A DNA stretch of 64,000 bases, from assembly GCF_001746415.1 (NCBI RefSeq), contig NZ_MEHJ01000001.1, positions 7,384,501 through 7,448,500 of the forward strand. Direction: 5' to 3'. The notes beneath the pieces are model-generated. The model made no database searches. It saw nothing but the letters and a program-made list of their open reading frames with translations, and was not told where the DNA came from. Source of the DNA: Streptomyces agglomeratus (lineage in GTDB: Bacteria; Actinomycetota; Actinomycetes; Streptomycetales; Streptomycetaceae). Positions 54,610-63,592 of the stretch are shown one piece after another. Position 1 is the first letter of the stretch. Each line of letters begins with the position of its first letter. Position numbers and translations under genes: made by a program.

Positions 54610-55449
54610 ATGCCCGAGCTGGAACTCTCGGCGGGAACCATCGACTACCAGGACACCGGCGGTGACGGTCCCGTAGTCGTCCTTCTGCACGGCGTGGCCA
54701 TGGACGGTTCGCTCTGGCGCCACGTCGTCGCCGGGCTCCGGGACGACTTCCGCTGCGTCGTCCCCACCCTCCCGCTCGGCGGCCACCGCCGACCGATGCG
54801 CCCGGACGCCGACCTGTCGATCCTCGGCGTTGCCCGGCTGGTGGACGAGTTCCTGGAACGGCTCGACCTGAGCGATGTCACGCTGGTGCTCAGCGACTGG
54901 GGCGGCGCGCAGAGCCTTGTCGCCGACGGCCGCACCACCCGCATCGGCCGGCTCGTACTCACCTCCTGTGAGGCCTTCGACAATTACCCGCCCGGCCTGC
55001 CGGGCAGCAACCTGGTCACCTTCGCCAGGCTGCCCGGCGGCCTGGCGATGGCCTTCAACATGCTCCGTTTGAAGCCCATGCGCCGACTTCCCGTGACCTG
55101 GGGCTGGATGACCAAGCGGCCTGTGCCGCCCGAGATCATGGATGCCTGGTTCCGGCCCGCGATCAGCTCGCCCGAGATCCGCCGCGATCTGCGCAAGTAC
55201 GTTTTCAGCACACCTCCGAAGGCCGAGCTGCTCGCCTGGTCCGAGGCGCTTCGCACATTCGACCGCCCGGCACTCGTCGCCTGGGCCGCCGAGGACCGCG
55301 TGATGCCCCCGTCCCACGGCCGCCGCCTGGCCGGGCTCCTGCCGCAGGCCGAGTTCGTCGAGATCGCCGACAGCTACACCCTCATTCCCGAAGACCAGCC
55401 CACCGTCCTCACCGGCCACCTGCGGGAGTTCCTCAAGGGCCGGCAGTGA
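54610..55449 (+). CDS. alpha/beta hydrolase with Asp nucleophile position
   Basis: 279 residues from the ATG at 54610 with AAGGAG upstream. The fold has VVVLLHGVAMDGSLW (oxyanion loop) and LVLSDWGGAQSLV, where the nucleophile position is Asp, as in haloalkane dehalogenases and epoxide hydrolases, not Ser. AWAAEDRVMPP gives the acid loop. The usual catalytic-His position near the C-terminus reads IADSYTLIPEDQP with no His, so canonical hydrolysis is doubtful. Substrate unknown. Confidence 0.88.
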   Translation: MPELELSAGTIDYQDTGGDGPVVVLLHGVAMDGSLWRHVVAGLRDDFRCVVPTLPLGGHRRPMRPDADLSILGVARLVDEFLERLDLSDVTLVLSDWGGAQSLVADGRTTRIGRLVLTSCEAFDNYPPGLPGSNLVTFARLPGGLAMAFNMLRLKPMRRLPVTWGWMTKRPVPPEIMDAWFRPAISSPEIRRDLRKYVFSTPPKAELLAWSEALRTFDRPALVAWAAEDRVMPPSHGRRLAGLLPQAEFVEIADSYTLIPEDQPTVLTGHLREFLKGRQ

Positions 55450-55487
55450 GGCACCGGCCGCCCCGGTGCGTACGAATGTCGCGTCGC

Positions 55488-56252
55488 CTAAGTCCAGTCG
55501 CGTCGTGCGTCGGCCGGGTCGTCCGGTTCGTCCACGAGGCGGAGGCCGCCGCGGGCCTCGGATGTCATGCCTTCCTCTTCCGGACCGCCGGTATCCATGG
55601 GCGACGCGTTGACCCAGTCTTCTTCGTCCACGTCGAAGGCGCCGCCGACGTCGGAGTAGCCGTCCGGCCTCCGCTCGGGAAGTCGCGTTGCGGGCGTGGG
55701 GAAAATGATGGGAGTTTCACGTTCGCCCCATTCCCATCCGCCGTCGTCGCCTCGCTGTTGTCTTCGTAACCCGCCGTCGGCGTCGCGGTGCCAGCGGATA
55801 CCGGCGGCGTCGGTGAACTCGATCCGGACCTTGTCCAGGACGGTGGGGCGGCCCGAGGGTTCGAAGAACTCGAGCGGCACGGTGCGCGTGCAGCCAGGAC
55901 TGATCCCACGCGCGCCTTCTTCCACTTCCTGATCCTGGTAAGAAACGTTCAAGTGGAAGACTGCCTGGTTGCTGTGGTTGGTGATGTCCAGTTCCACTCG
56001 GTGCCAATTGCCGTGAAGTGATGAGGGAACCATCAGTGCCCGGACGGCGATCATGGACGCCTGGCTACGGGTCTCGCGCCGCTCCGCCTCCGCCTCGCGC
56101 TCCTCCACCTGCCGCTCACGGCTCTCGACGCGGGCCTCTTTGGCGTCGAGTACGGCCGCGCGCTGCACCTGGTGACGGTGGGCGGCGAAGCTGACTGCGA
56201 CGGCACCGGCCGCCACCACCGCACTGAACGCGGCGATCAGGATCTCTGTCAT
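55488..56252 (-). CDS. membrane-anchored coiled-coil protein
   Basis: 254 residues from the ATG at 56252 with GGAAGG upstream. One N-terminal membrane helix (ILIAAFSAVVAAGAVAVSFAAH), a short coiled coil (EARVESRERQVEEREAEAER) and a beta-sandwich-like domain at about 70-165 (WHRVELDITNHSNQAVFHLN). The C-terminal 90 residues are acidic and low complexity. No family recognised. Possibly a cytoplasmic scaffold. Confidence 0.65.
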   Translation of the reverse strand: MTEILIAAFSAVVAAGAVAVSFAAHRHQVQRAAVLDAKEARVESRERQVEEREAEAERRETRSQASMIAVRALMVPSSLHGNWHRVELDITNHSNQAVFHLNVSYQDQEVEEGARGISPGCTRTVPLEFFEPSGRPTVLDKVRIEFTDAAGIRWHRDADGGLRRQQRGDDGGWEWGERETPIIFPTPATRLPERRPDGYSDVGGAFDVDEEDWVNASPMDTGGPEEEGMTSEARGGLRLVDEPDDPADARRDWT

Positions 56253-56517
56253 GGGTCGAGCCTTCCGGAAGCCGGCTCCCGTGTCATCAGGGCAGACACC
56301 GGCCTGTGGGACCCGTCCGGCAGTCCGAATATCCACTAGGGGCAGGGGCGTTTCCCGGCCGGAGGGTGCCGGTCGGCTCGGTGGTCGTACGTCTCGGGGG
56401 CATGCCGGTGAAGCGGTTGCAAGGGTCACACGACTGCCAGGTGTGATCACCGGGATACGGGTGACCAGAGAAGCGTGAGCGTCGCTGACGGGAGCGGTGC
56501 CTGATGCGGGAGTACCC

Positions 56518-56955
56518 ATGTCCGATGCCGGCTCAACCGCCCCACCGCCCTGCCGTGAACTTTCGTGGAAGACCGTGATCTGCCAGGTCACAGACGAGTG
56601 TCCCGTCACCCTGGACACGACCTTCCGCTATCGCTCCGACGATCCTTTCACCGTCCGGATCGACTTCCACCTCCCTCTCGGCCCGACGGTGGTCTGGCAT
56701 CTGGACCGCGACATGCTCATGGCGGGCACGCAGTCCCCGACCGGCATCGGCGACATCCACCTCCGCCCTGCGCCCGGCCCCGGCAATACGGACCGCGTCC
56801 TGATGCGTCTGAGCAGCCCCGAAGGGATCGCCATGGTGGACGTCGATCGCGTACCGCTCACCGAATGGCTGGGCGAGACGTACGTGCTGGTGCCGGCCGG
56901 GACTGAGAGCGGTCACCTCGACTGGAAGCCGTTCCACGACGCCCTCGCCAGCTGA
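56518..56955 (+). CDS. SsgA-like (SALP) sporulation/cell division regulator
   Basis: 145 residues from the ATG at 56518 with GGGAG five bases upstream. The SsgA/B fold is shown by FRYRSDDPFTVRIDFHLP, VVWHLDRDMLMAGTQSPTGIGDI and LSSPEGIAMVDVDRVPLTEWL. SALPs control septum formation and peptidoglycan changes during sporulation and are restricted to morphologically complex actinomycetes. Which SALP subgroup is not determined. Supports Streptomyces identity. Confidence 0.93.
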   Translation: MSDAGSTAPPPCRELSWKTVICQVTDECPVTLDTTFRYRSDDPFTVRIDFHLPLGPTVVWHLDRDMLMAGTQSPTGIGDIHLRPAPGPGNTDRVLMRLSSPEGIAMVDVDRVPLTEWLGETYVLVPAGTESGHLDWKPFHDALAS

Positions 56956-56956
56956 T

Positions 56957-57000
56957 CACGGCACAGCACGGCACAGCACGGCACGGCACGGCTCAGCACA
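56957..57000. repeat. short tandem repeats (CACGG(C/T)ACAG type)
   Basis: About 45 bp made of repeated CAC-GGCA and CAG-CACG units directly after the SALP stop. Confidence 0.75.
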
Positions 57001-57132
57001 GTGAAAGCCGAACCTTGTCCGGGCCTGCCTCTGCACGCCGCTCCTCAGCCGGACCCGACGGCCCGTCCAACGAGGCGTACAACCCTTGGCGGACTCCGGA
57101 CGTCTTGTAGGCGAGTTCGCGTGGAAGGTCGC

Positions 57133-57172
57133 GCGGGATTTCACCCCGTCGTGCGGGATTTCACCCCGTCGT
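57133..57172. repeat. 20-bp direct tandem repeat before FG-GAP gene
   Basis: Two perfect 20-bp copies (57133-57152, 57153-57172), core GGGATTTCACCCCG. The same 14-mer occurs once at 50163-50176 upstream of another secreted-protein gene. Confidence 0.8.
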
Positions 57173-57334
57173 GCCGGGGACGCGGCGGCCTTGCCTGGTG
57201 CTCCCGGCACCCGCACCGGTCCGTGCTGCGGCGTCTCACTGGGGACCGACCACACAGCCCTGCCCGCCCCCGGCACCAGCCGGCGGCCGGGCAGGACGCC
57301 GTGGGCGACCCAGGAGTACAAGGAGGTTCTTCCT

Positions 57335-58837
57335 GTGCGTCACATCAGAGGCACGGCCCTCACGGCCGCAGCACTCCTCACACTCCTCGGCGGCGCCGCG
57401 TTCACGGCCCCCGCCGCACAGGCCGCAGCGCCCTTTCCGTCCATCGGCTGGCAGCAGCGCAATTGTGACTACGACGGCAACGGTTTCGACGATGTGCTGA
57501 TCGGCGCCCCGGGCGCCACGGTGAGCGGCGCCACGGGCGCCGGTTACGTCACCGTGCAGTACAGCTCGTCAAGCGGTCTCAGCACCACCAAGAAGAGCGT
57601 CCTCCACCAGAACACCTCGGGCGTCCCGGGCGGCACCGAGGCCGGTGACGGTTTCGGGCGCGCCGTGGCCTCGGGTGACCTGGACAACGACGGCTACGAC
57701 GACGCGATCGTCGGCGTCCCCGGTGAGGACCTGGCCGGGCTGTCCAACGCGGGCGGCGCCACCGTCTTCTGGGGCTCGCCGACCGGGCTGCACGGCTCCG
57801 ACAGCACCTGGCTGGAAAACCCCGGCCAACTGCGGGCCGGTGCGAACTTCGGCCGGGCGATCGAAGCCGGCAGGTACTTCGCCCCGGACCCGGCCGACCC
57901 GGACGCCAACCCGCGCGACAGCGTCGCCGTCCTGGAGAACGACGCGCTGCTGTTCTTCACCGCCCCGCCGGGGGCGGCGGCCCAGCAGCTGAAGCCGACG
58001 GACCAGGGAGGCCAGGCACCGGACGCGACGCCGTTGGAGACCGGCTTCGCCCTCCGCAGCCTCAGCCGCGGCAACTACAACGAGGACGCCTGGGCGGACC
58101 TGGCGATCTCCGGGGTGACCACCGGCGACGAGCCGGGCATCGGAGCCACCCAGGTCCTGCACGGCGCACCCGGCGCCGGGGCGATGGAAGACGGCGGCGC
58201 GTTCGAGGGCGGTCCGGCGGTCGTTTCCAGCGACTTCAACCAGGATGGCCAGGACGACCTGGCCATCGGCGACACGGGGGTCGGTTCGCCCGTCGGCGGG
58301 TCCGTCTCCGTATACCTGGGCCAGGGCGATCTCTCCGGGCTCGGTTCAACGCCGGCCCAGAGGTGGACGCAGGACTCACCGGGCATCCCCGGCGCGGCCG
58401 AGGCCGGCGACCGGTGGGGCGCCGAGATGTCCTCCGGCGACACCGACGGCGACGGCCTCCCGGACCTCGCCGTCGGCGCCCCCGGGGAGGACATCGGATC
58501 CGTCTCCAACGCGGGAGCGGTCTGGGCGCTGCGCGGAGCGCCGGGCGGGCTGACGGCGACCGGGGCGCGCGGTTTCGACCAGAACCACCCCGACATCCCC
58601 GGCGGTGCGGAGACCTCGGACCGCTGGGGCGAACAGGTGCGGCTTGTCGATGCCAACAAGGACGGCCTGTTCGGCCTGCTGGCGGCGGCACCGGGCGAGA
58701 ACACCAATGACGGCGTCGCATGGGTCCTCCCCGCGTCGTCGTCGGGGCTCGTCGCCAAGGGGACGTGGACCTACGACGGGGCGCGCCTCGGGGCGCCCGC
58801 AGCCAACGCGCAGTTCGGGGCGGCGATCGACGAGTAG
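57335..58837 (+). CDS. secreted FG-GAP repeat (integrin-like propeller) protein
   Basis: 500 residues from the GTG at 57335 with AAGGAGG upstream. Signal peptide to about residue 30 (AAQA). At least five FG-GAP repeats with Ca-binding loops: DYDGNGFDDVLIG, DLDNDGYDDAIVGVPGED, DFNQDGQDDLAIG, DTDGDGLPDLAVGAPGED and DANKDGLFGLLAAAPG (the last lacks the second Asp). FG-GAP proteins form seven-bladed propellers that bind sugars or proteins outside the cell. No catalytic domain is fused. Confidence 0.93.
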   Translation: MRHIRGTALTAAALLTLLGGAAFTAPAAQAAAPFPSIGWQQRNCDYDGNGFDDVLIGAPGATVSGATGAGYVTVQYSSSSGLSTTKKSVLHQNTSGVPGGTEAGDGFGRAVASGDLDNDGYDDAIVGVPGEDLAGLSNAGGATVFWGSPTGLHGSDSTWLENPGQLRAGANFGRAIEAGRYFAPDPADPDANPRDSVAVLENDALLFFTAPPGAAAQQLKPTDQGGQAPDATPLETGFALRSLSRGNYNEDAWADLAISGVTTGDEPGIGATQVLHGAPGAGAMEDGGAFEGGPAVVSSDFNQDGQDDLAIGDTGVGSPVGGSVSVYLGQGDLSGLGSTPAQRWTQDSPGIPGAAEAGDRWGAEMSSGDTDGDGLPDLAVGAPGEDIGSVSNAGAVWALRGAPGGLTATGARGFDQNHPDIPGGAETSDRWGEQVRLVDANKDGLFGLLAAAPGENTNDGVAWVLPASSSGLVAKGTWTYDGARLGAPAANAQFGAAIDE

Positions 58838-58966
58838 ACCGCTGCCGGTCGCGCCGAACTGCTGCCGGCGTGAACACCGAGGTGGGCACCAGCGCCGTAA
58901 ACCCTTCAAGCCCAACAGCACAATGCAGCCCGACAGCACCCCGAAGTCGGAGAGACGGACAGACGG

Positions 58967-58998
58967 CCGGGGGGCGTGCGGATCGGCACGCCCCCCGG
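58967..58998. terminator. bidirectional terminator
   Basis: CCGGGGGGCGTGC pairs perfectly with GCACGCCCCCCGG around six bases, between convergent FG-GAP and GNAT genes. Confidence 0.9.
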
Positions 58999-59010
58999 GG
59001 TGTCCCGTCG

Positions 59011-59907
59011 TCAGTCCCGCTCGCCCGGGACCAGGTTGACGCGCTCGCGTACCACCGGATACCCGGCCTTCGCGAAGTTCGCGGCCATCGGGCGGTTGCC
59101 CTGATCCGTGGCAGCGGCGACGAAGTCCGCACCCTGCTCCACGAGGAAGTAGGTGCACTCGGCCAGCAGGTCGTACGCATAGCCGCGCCCACGCTGCTCA
59201 GGCACCACACCGATGAAACCGACGCAGGGTCCCGCGGGGTTGTGCGCGGGAATGTGGATACCGGCCAGTTCGCCGTCCGGTGCGTACGCCACCTGCCACC
59301 ACTCGCGCGGTGACGGGCACCAGTGGAAGAAGTCCAGTTCCTCCTGGGCCGCCTGGTCGAGTCCGCCCTCCGCGATCGCGCGCAGCGCGTGCGCGTCCAG
59401 CGTCGCCGAGTGGATGCGGCGCAGCGCGTCGAAGAACACGGCGTCGTCCGGCTCCGCCGCGAACTTCAGGCGCCCGGGCCGCCGGGGCAGACCGCAGTCC
59501 GGTGTCCAGCGGTACATGAACCGCTCGACCAGTACGTCGTACCCTGCCGCCCGCGCGGCTCGCAGGCGGGTCTCGCCCGCGGCGCGGGTGACCGGGGCGT
59601 CGCGCCAGCCGGCGGGCAGGTTGAGCTCCAGTTCGACCTGGTGCGGGGCGGTGCGCAGCAGATGGGCACCCGCCTCCTCCTCGCCCTCGCCGACGTCGAA
59701 CCAGTTGATGTTAACCGGGGTGTTGTCGTCGGGCCCGCCCCACCAGGCACCGCGGGCGACGACCGCACCGTCACGCAGCGCCACACGCTTCCACTCGGGA
59801 CGGTGTGTGGTGCGCGCATGCCCGGCGCGGGCGCCGAGCGGGTCGGGCAGGGTGTCGAAGAGATGCACGTTGCTCGCGTCGAGCACGCGGATGACCGGAT
59901 CGGTCAT
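59011..59907 (-). CDS. GNAT-family N-acetyltransferase
   Basis: 298 residues from the ATG at 59907 with GGAGG upstream. The acetyl-CoA loop is VVPEQRGRGYAYDLLAE, with VGFIGVVP before it. DQGNRPMAANFAKAGY is the C-terminal GNAT signature. The N-terminal 150 residues form a second, degenerate domain. Acetyl-acceptor unknown. Single gene. Confidence 0.92.
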   Translation of the reverse strand: MTDPVIRVLDASNVHLFDTLPDPLGARAGHARTTHRPEWKRVALRDGAVVARGAWWGGPDDNTPVNINWFDVGEGEEEAGAHLLRTAPHQVELELNLPAGWRDAPVTRAAGETRLRAARAAGYDVLVERFMYRWTPDCGLPRRPGRLKFAAEPDDAVFFDALRRIHSATLDAHALRAIAEGGLDQAAQEELDFFHWCPSPREWWQVAYAPDGELAGIHIPAHNPAGPCVGFIGVVPEQRGRGYAYDLLAECTYFLVEQGADFVAAATDQGNRPMAANFAKAGYPVVRERVNLVPGERD

Positions 59908-60113
59908 GAGAGTTGTCCTCCGGAAAGCAGGAAGTGAAGAGCGCTCCCGGTCAGGCCAAGGACACCGGGGAAACGGAAGGGGAGCGCGACAAACGTGACT
60001 TGTGCACAGCACTCGCCTCCTTCCGCTGTCGTGGGCGTCGCGGCCCAGCCTAGGTGCCCGACCGCCCTGTCGTCCACGGCTTTGTGTGACGCCGGCTCCC
60101 ACCCTCGGCGGGA

Positions 60114-60149
60114 GCGGCGGGCGGACGCAGCTGCGCGTCCGCCCGCCGC
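60114..60149. terminator. hairpin downstream of the lectin fragment
   Basis: GCGGCGGGCGGACGC pairs perfectly with GCGTCCGCCCGCCGC around six bases, just after the minus-strand stop at 60156. Confidence 0.85.
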
Positions 60150-60155
60150 GCGCGG

Positions 60156-60537
60156 TCACTGACCGGCCGGCACCGTGTCCTCGAACGTCGTACCCGCGGT
60201 CCGGTAGGCGGCGATTTTCGCGGCGACCTGGGCCGGGGTCAGCACCTGGTCCTTGACGTGCAGCACGTAGTCGACCTTCTGGTCGTAGGCGCGCGGTGTG
60301 GTGCTGGTCTGGCCCGCGAGGTCGATGAGCCACTGGTTGAAGTTGATGGACATCGGCCGCTCCGGCAGGTAGCGGGCGTCATCACGGCCGAACTCCTGGC
60401 CGTCGACGTAGTAGGTGATGTTGCTGTCGTTGATGGTGACCACGAAGTCGTGCCAGCCCGCGTAGCTCGTGCGGGACTCCGAGTGCTGGTTGACGGCCTC
60501 CCACGGGTCGGGCCGGTAGGTCTCCCACGAGGTGGTT
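60156..60537 (-). pseudogene. C-terminal fragment of a lectin/GH16-like secreted enzyme
   Basis: About 127 codons fused in frame behind the IS200/IS605 right end. TTSWETYRPDPWEAVNQ, then GWHDFVVTINDSNITYYVDG and INFNQWLIDLAGQ are a concanavalin-like beta-jelly-roll. The end (YDQKVDYVLHVKDQVLTPAQ, KIAAYRTAG) resembles the tail of secreted GH16-type enzymes. The signal peptide and catalytic half are gone. The stop and a good terminator remain. Confidence 0.8.
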
Positions 60538-60545
60538 TGACATCC

Positions 60546-60567
60546 TCTCCGCCCTAAGGGGCGGAGA
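60546..60567 (-). ncRNA. IS right-end hairpin, possible omega-RNA 3' region
   Basis: TCTCCGCCC and GGGCGGAGA pair around TAAG near the right end of the element, just beyond the tnpB stop. In this family the right-end transcript is the guide RNA (omegaRNA) for TnpB, and the last bases at the IS boundary lie next to the guide. Confidence 0.45.
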
Positions 60568-61739
60568 TTCCCGCCTGCCTGCCGGTGGTCACCGGCTGGG
60601 GCTTCGGGTGGGTTCCTGTTTCTTCGCGCTGTGCCGGGACGGGTCCCGGTCTTACCCGCGCTCCGCAGGCTGATACCGCCAGTCCGGCGGCCTGGGCGAC
60701 GTTGACCGCCGCGTTGATGTCCCCGGTCAAGGACCGCCCCACAGGCTCCGCATTCCCACACGCGTATGCCCAGGGGTATGGGTCCGTCCTTGACGCCGCA
60801 TACGGAGCAGACCTGAGAGGTCGGCTCGAAGCGTCCGACGCGGTGGAAACAACGGCCGAACTTCAAGGCCTTGCATTCCAGCATCGTCACGAAGGCCGAC
60901 CATCCGGCGTCGTGTATGGACTTGGCCATGCGTGTACGGGCCAGTCCCCTGACCGCCAGGTCTTCCACTGCCACCGCTTGGTTGTCACAGATGATCCTGG
61001 TGGAGAGCTGGTGGTGAAACTCGCGCCGCGCATCTGCGGCCCGCGCGTGGGCGCGGGCGACCCTCACCCGGGCCTTCGCCCGGTTCGCCGATCCCCTCGC
61101 TTTCCGACCCAGATCCCGCTGCGCCTTCTTGAGCTTCTTCTCGGCCCGGCGAAGAAAGCGGGGACTGGTGATCTTCGTGCCGTCGGAAAGGACCGCGAAG
61201 TGGGCCAGGCCCAGGTCGATGCCGACCGCGCTGCCGGTATCCGGCAGTGTCCCGGGTTCTGTCTCGACCACGAACGATGCGAAGTACCGGCCCGCGCTGT
61301 CCTTGATCACGGTCACCGTGGAGGGAGCCGAGGGCAGGGACCTGGACCACTTCACGGCCAGATCACCGACCTTGGGAAGCCGCAGCTTCCCACCGGCCGT
61401 CACCTTCCATCCGGCGTTCGCAGTGAAGCGGATAGCCTGGCGGGTGTCCTTGCGAGACTTGAAACCAGGTGCACCCATGCGCGGGCGCTTGCCCTTGAGA
61501 CCGTCGAAGAAGTTCCGGTACGCCGTGTCCAGGTCCCGAAGGGACTGCTGCAACACAACCGAAGACACCTCGGCGAGCCAAGCCCGCTCGGGAGTCTTCT
61601 TCACAGCGGTCAGCTGCCTGGGCGCCTCACGCACGCGAAGCGCGTCATTGAAGACAACCCGAGCACACCCGAACGCCCGCCCCAACGCCAAACGCTGACC
61701 GGCACTCGGGTACACCCGAAACGAGTACCGAAGCTGCAT
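60554..61739 (-). pseudogene. tnpB: TnpB RNA-guided endonuclease, frameshifted
   Basis: Starts MQLRYSFRVYP. RuvC-I is GIDLGLAHFAV (D175), RuvC-II is AVAVEDLAV (E259), and a zinc ribbon has CSVCG and ECGACG. After CGAVLDR the open frame reads GHQRGGQ, but the next frame reads DINAAVNVAQAAGL, completing the RuvC-III DRDINAA motif. One extra base in the CCCC run at 60721-60724 causes this. TnpB cuts DNA at sites matching the RE-derived guide. The frame as given continues into the downstream lectin fragment to 60156, an artificial fusion. Confidence 0.85.
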
Positions 61740-61783
61740 ATTGATCACATTACCCTTCGGTCTATGTCACCACGATGAAACCC

Positions 61784-62085
61784 CAACCCCGATATACGCG
61801 CCGGGCGTCACGTCGTCCACAACCTGCACGTCCACGTGGTTTTCGCCACCAAGTACCGACGCAAAGCCATGACCGACGCCACGCTGACGCGAACCGAAGA
61901 GATCACGCGGGAAGTCTGCACAGACTTCGAAGCCGAGCTCTAAACAGTTCAACGGCGAGGACGACCACGTGCACCTCCTGGTGCACTACCCGCCCGAGGT
62001 CCAGCTCGCCAAGCTGGTCAACTCCCTCAAGGGGATCAGCTCCCGCAGGCTCCGTCAGGAGAACGACAACCACGCCCGCCGCTCG
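61784..62085 (+). pseudogene. tnpA: IS200-type Y1 transposase (TnpA) remnant
   Basis: GRHVVHNLHVHVVFATKYRR, TEEITREVCTDFEAEL then, after one extra T near 61941, KQFNGEDDHVHLLVHYPP and LVNSLKGISSRRLRQE. HVHLLVH is the metal-binding HUH motif. The start codon is not in frame (a TGA precedes DIRAGRH). The C-terminal part with the catalytic Tyr is missing, replaced by the binding-protein sequence. Inactive. Confidence 0.8.
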
Positions 62086-63190
62086 GGTTGGTGGCCTCGA
62101 CCGCGGCCCACTGCGGGAAGTTGGGCGTCGCACGTCCCCGCGCGGCCGCCGCGGCCATGGCGGCGGTGCCCTCGTTGTCCTCCAAGGCGTCGGCCAGCGA
62201 CGTCCGGTTGGGTACGTAGCTCATCGTCCTGGCCAGGTCCCGTTGCCACTTCTCCCCGGCGAGGGACTTGATTACTTGGTACGCCGCGTCCTGGTGGGCG
62301 GAGGCGGCCGGGATGATCAGGTCCGAGCCGCCGGTGAAGGTGGCCCCCGGTGTGCCCGCCGTCGCGCCGGGGACCGGGAAGAAGTCGAGCTTGCCGGCGA
62401 GGGCCGGGTTGGCCTGCTCCACGATCTTGGCTCCGCCGGGAACGGCGATGATCTGGGCGACGTCGCCCTTGGTGAAGACGTCCGCCTGCGGCGGCTTGGC
62501 CTCGTCGGAATCCTTGGGGCCCCTGCCCAGCGCTTGCAACCGCTGGTAGAAGTCCATGGCCCGGAGCGCTTCCGGGCTGTCGAGCGAGCCCTTCCACCGG
62601 TCACCGCTCTTCTGCCCGGGCAGGTAAATGCCCTGCGTCTTCCCCCGGTTGAGCTTTGCGGTGTCCCGCAGCCACTCGTCACGCGTGGTGGGCGGCGAGG
62701 TGATCCCGGCCTTGGCGAAGAGATCCTTGTTGTAGATCACGACGCGGTTGGCCGCGTACCAGGGGACGTCGAACTGCTTGCCGTCGATCTTCCCCGGCTC
62801 GGCGAGGCCGGGAAGCCAGTCACCGCCCCGCAGCTCATCGACCTTGTCGCTCAGGTCGAGTACGCCGCCGCTATGCGCGTACTGCGCGACCTGGGTGTTC
62901 CCCACCTCGATCACGTCGGGGGCGTCCTTGCTCGCGAGCGCGGCGGTGATCTTCTCGCCTATGCCGTCCCACTCCCCTTCTGGATGTCCAGGACGGTGTC
63001 CTCGTGCTGCCGCTCGAAGTCCTTCTCGAACCGCTTGAGGTAGGCGTCGGAGACGCTGTCCTTCATGATCCATCCGGTGAGCGCGTCGGGACCGGACGCC
63101 TGCTCGGAGCCGGACGACGAGGTACCGCAGGCAGTCAGGCGCACAAGCGGCCGCGAGCGCCGCGGCAGTGGGGATGAAGCGGATCTTCAC
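62086..63190 (-). pseudogene. ABC sugar-binding lipoprotein, truncated and frameshifted
   Basis: GTG at 63190 with GAGGTG upstream. The lipoprotein signal peptide needs a frame change near 63147 to give LVRLTACGTSSSG (lipobox TAC). A second shift at the CCCC run near 62972-62976 returns to EWDGIGEKITAALASKD. The rest reads as a family 1 solute-binding protein (VIEVGNTQVAQYAHSGGVLD, VPWYAANRVVIYN, GGSDLIIPAASAH, MSYVPNRTSLAD). The last 30 or so residues are lost at the IS junction. Would bind a sugar for ABC import; no permease gene is present. Confidence 0.85.
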
Positions 63191-63210
63191 TGGATTCACC
63201 TCGCGAGAGA

Positions 63211-63236
63211 GTTGACCAGTTGGGCAACTGGACAAC
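63211..63236. promoter_or_regulatory. operator upstream of the binding-protein gene
   Basis: GTTG-A-CCAGTT-GGGC-AACTGG-A-CAAC, a nearly perfect 26-bp inverted repeat with an inner perfect CCAGTTGGGCAACTGG. It lies 21 bp before the start and resembles GntR- or LacI-type sugar-regulator sites. Confidence 0.75.
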
Positions 63237-63489
63237 GATGTGGCTCGAAGGTGGCATAGACCCCGGCGACCGCTACCGCATCGTCTCCCATCGCCCTGGG
63301 CGCCACCGCCCCGCACCCGCGTCCGGAGAGCCACCACCCGGGCATTCCACCGGGCGACTTCGCGCACGGGGACATCATCACGTCGTCGACGACAGGCGAC
63401 GCCCGCTGACCGGACCGGTGCGACGGCAGCGGGCCCCGCGGGCCGCCAGCCGAAGGCTCTCCGCTCCACCGTTCACGGAGGCCGACAGC
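63237..63489. other. intergenic region
   Basis: About 250 bp upstream of the operator with no supported gene. No regulator gene for the operator is found here. Confidence 0.4.
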
Positions 63490-63523
63490 ACGAGGGCCCG
63501 GACATCGCTGCCCGGGCCCTCGT
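63490..63523. terminator. hairpin downstream of the CsbD-like gene
   Basis: ACGAGGGCCCGG pairs perfectly with CCGGGCCCTCGT around a 10-base loop. Confidence 0.8.
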
Positions 63524-63592
63524 ATGTGCGCTTCGGCCGGTCGGGTCGACGACCGGCCTTCGCGGCGGTCGTCACGTCCCGAGGGGCCGTGG

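Larger units (their letters stand above)
60537..62085. mobile_element. IS200/IS605-type element, left side truncated
   Basis: Contains tnpB (minus) and a broken Y1-type tnpA (plus), head to head. The right end near 60537 has the characteristic GATGTCAAA boundary (minus strand) and a subterminal hairpin. The left end is missing: tnpA stops being recognisable near 62080, where the binding-protein gene begins. Confidence 0.8.
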
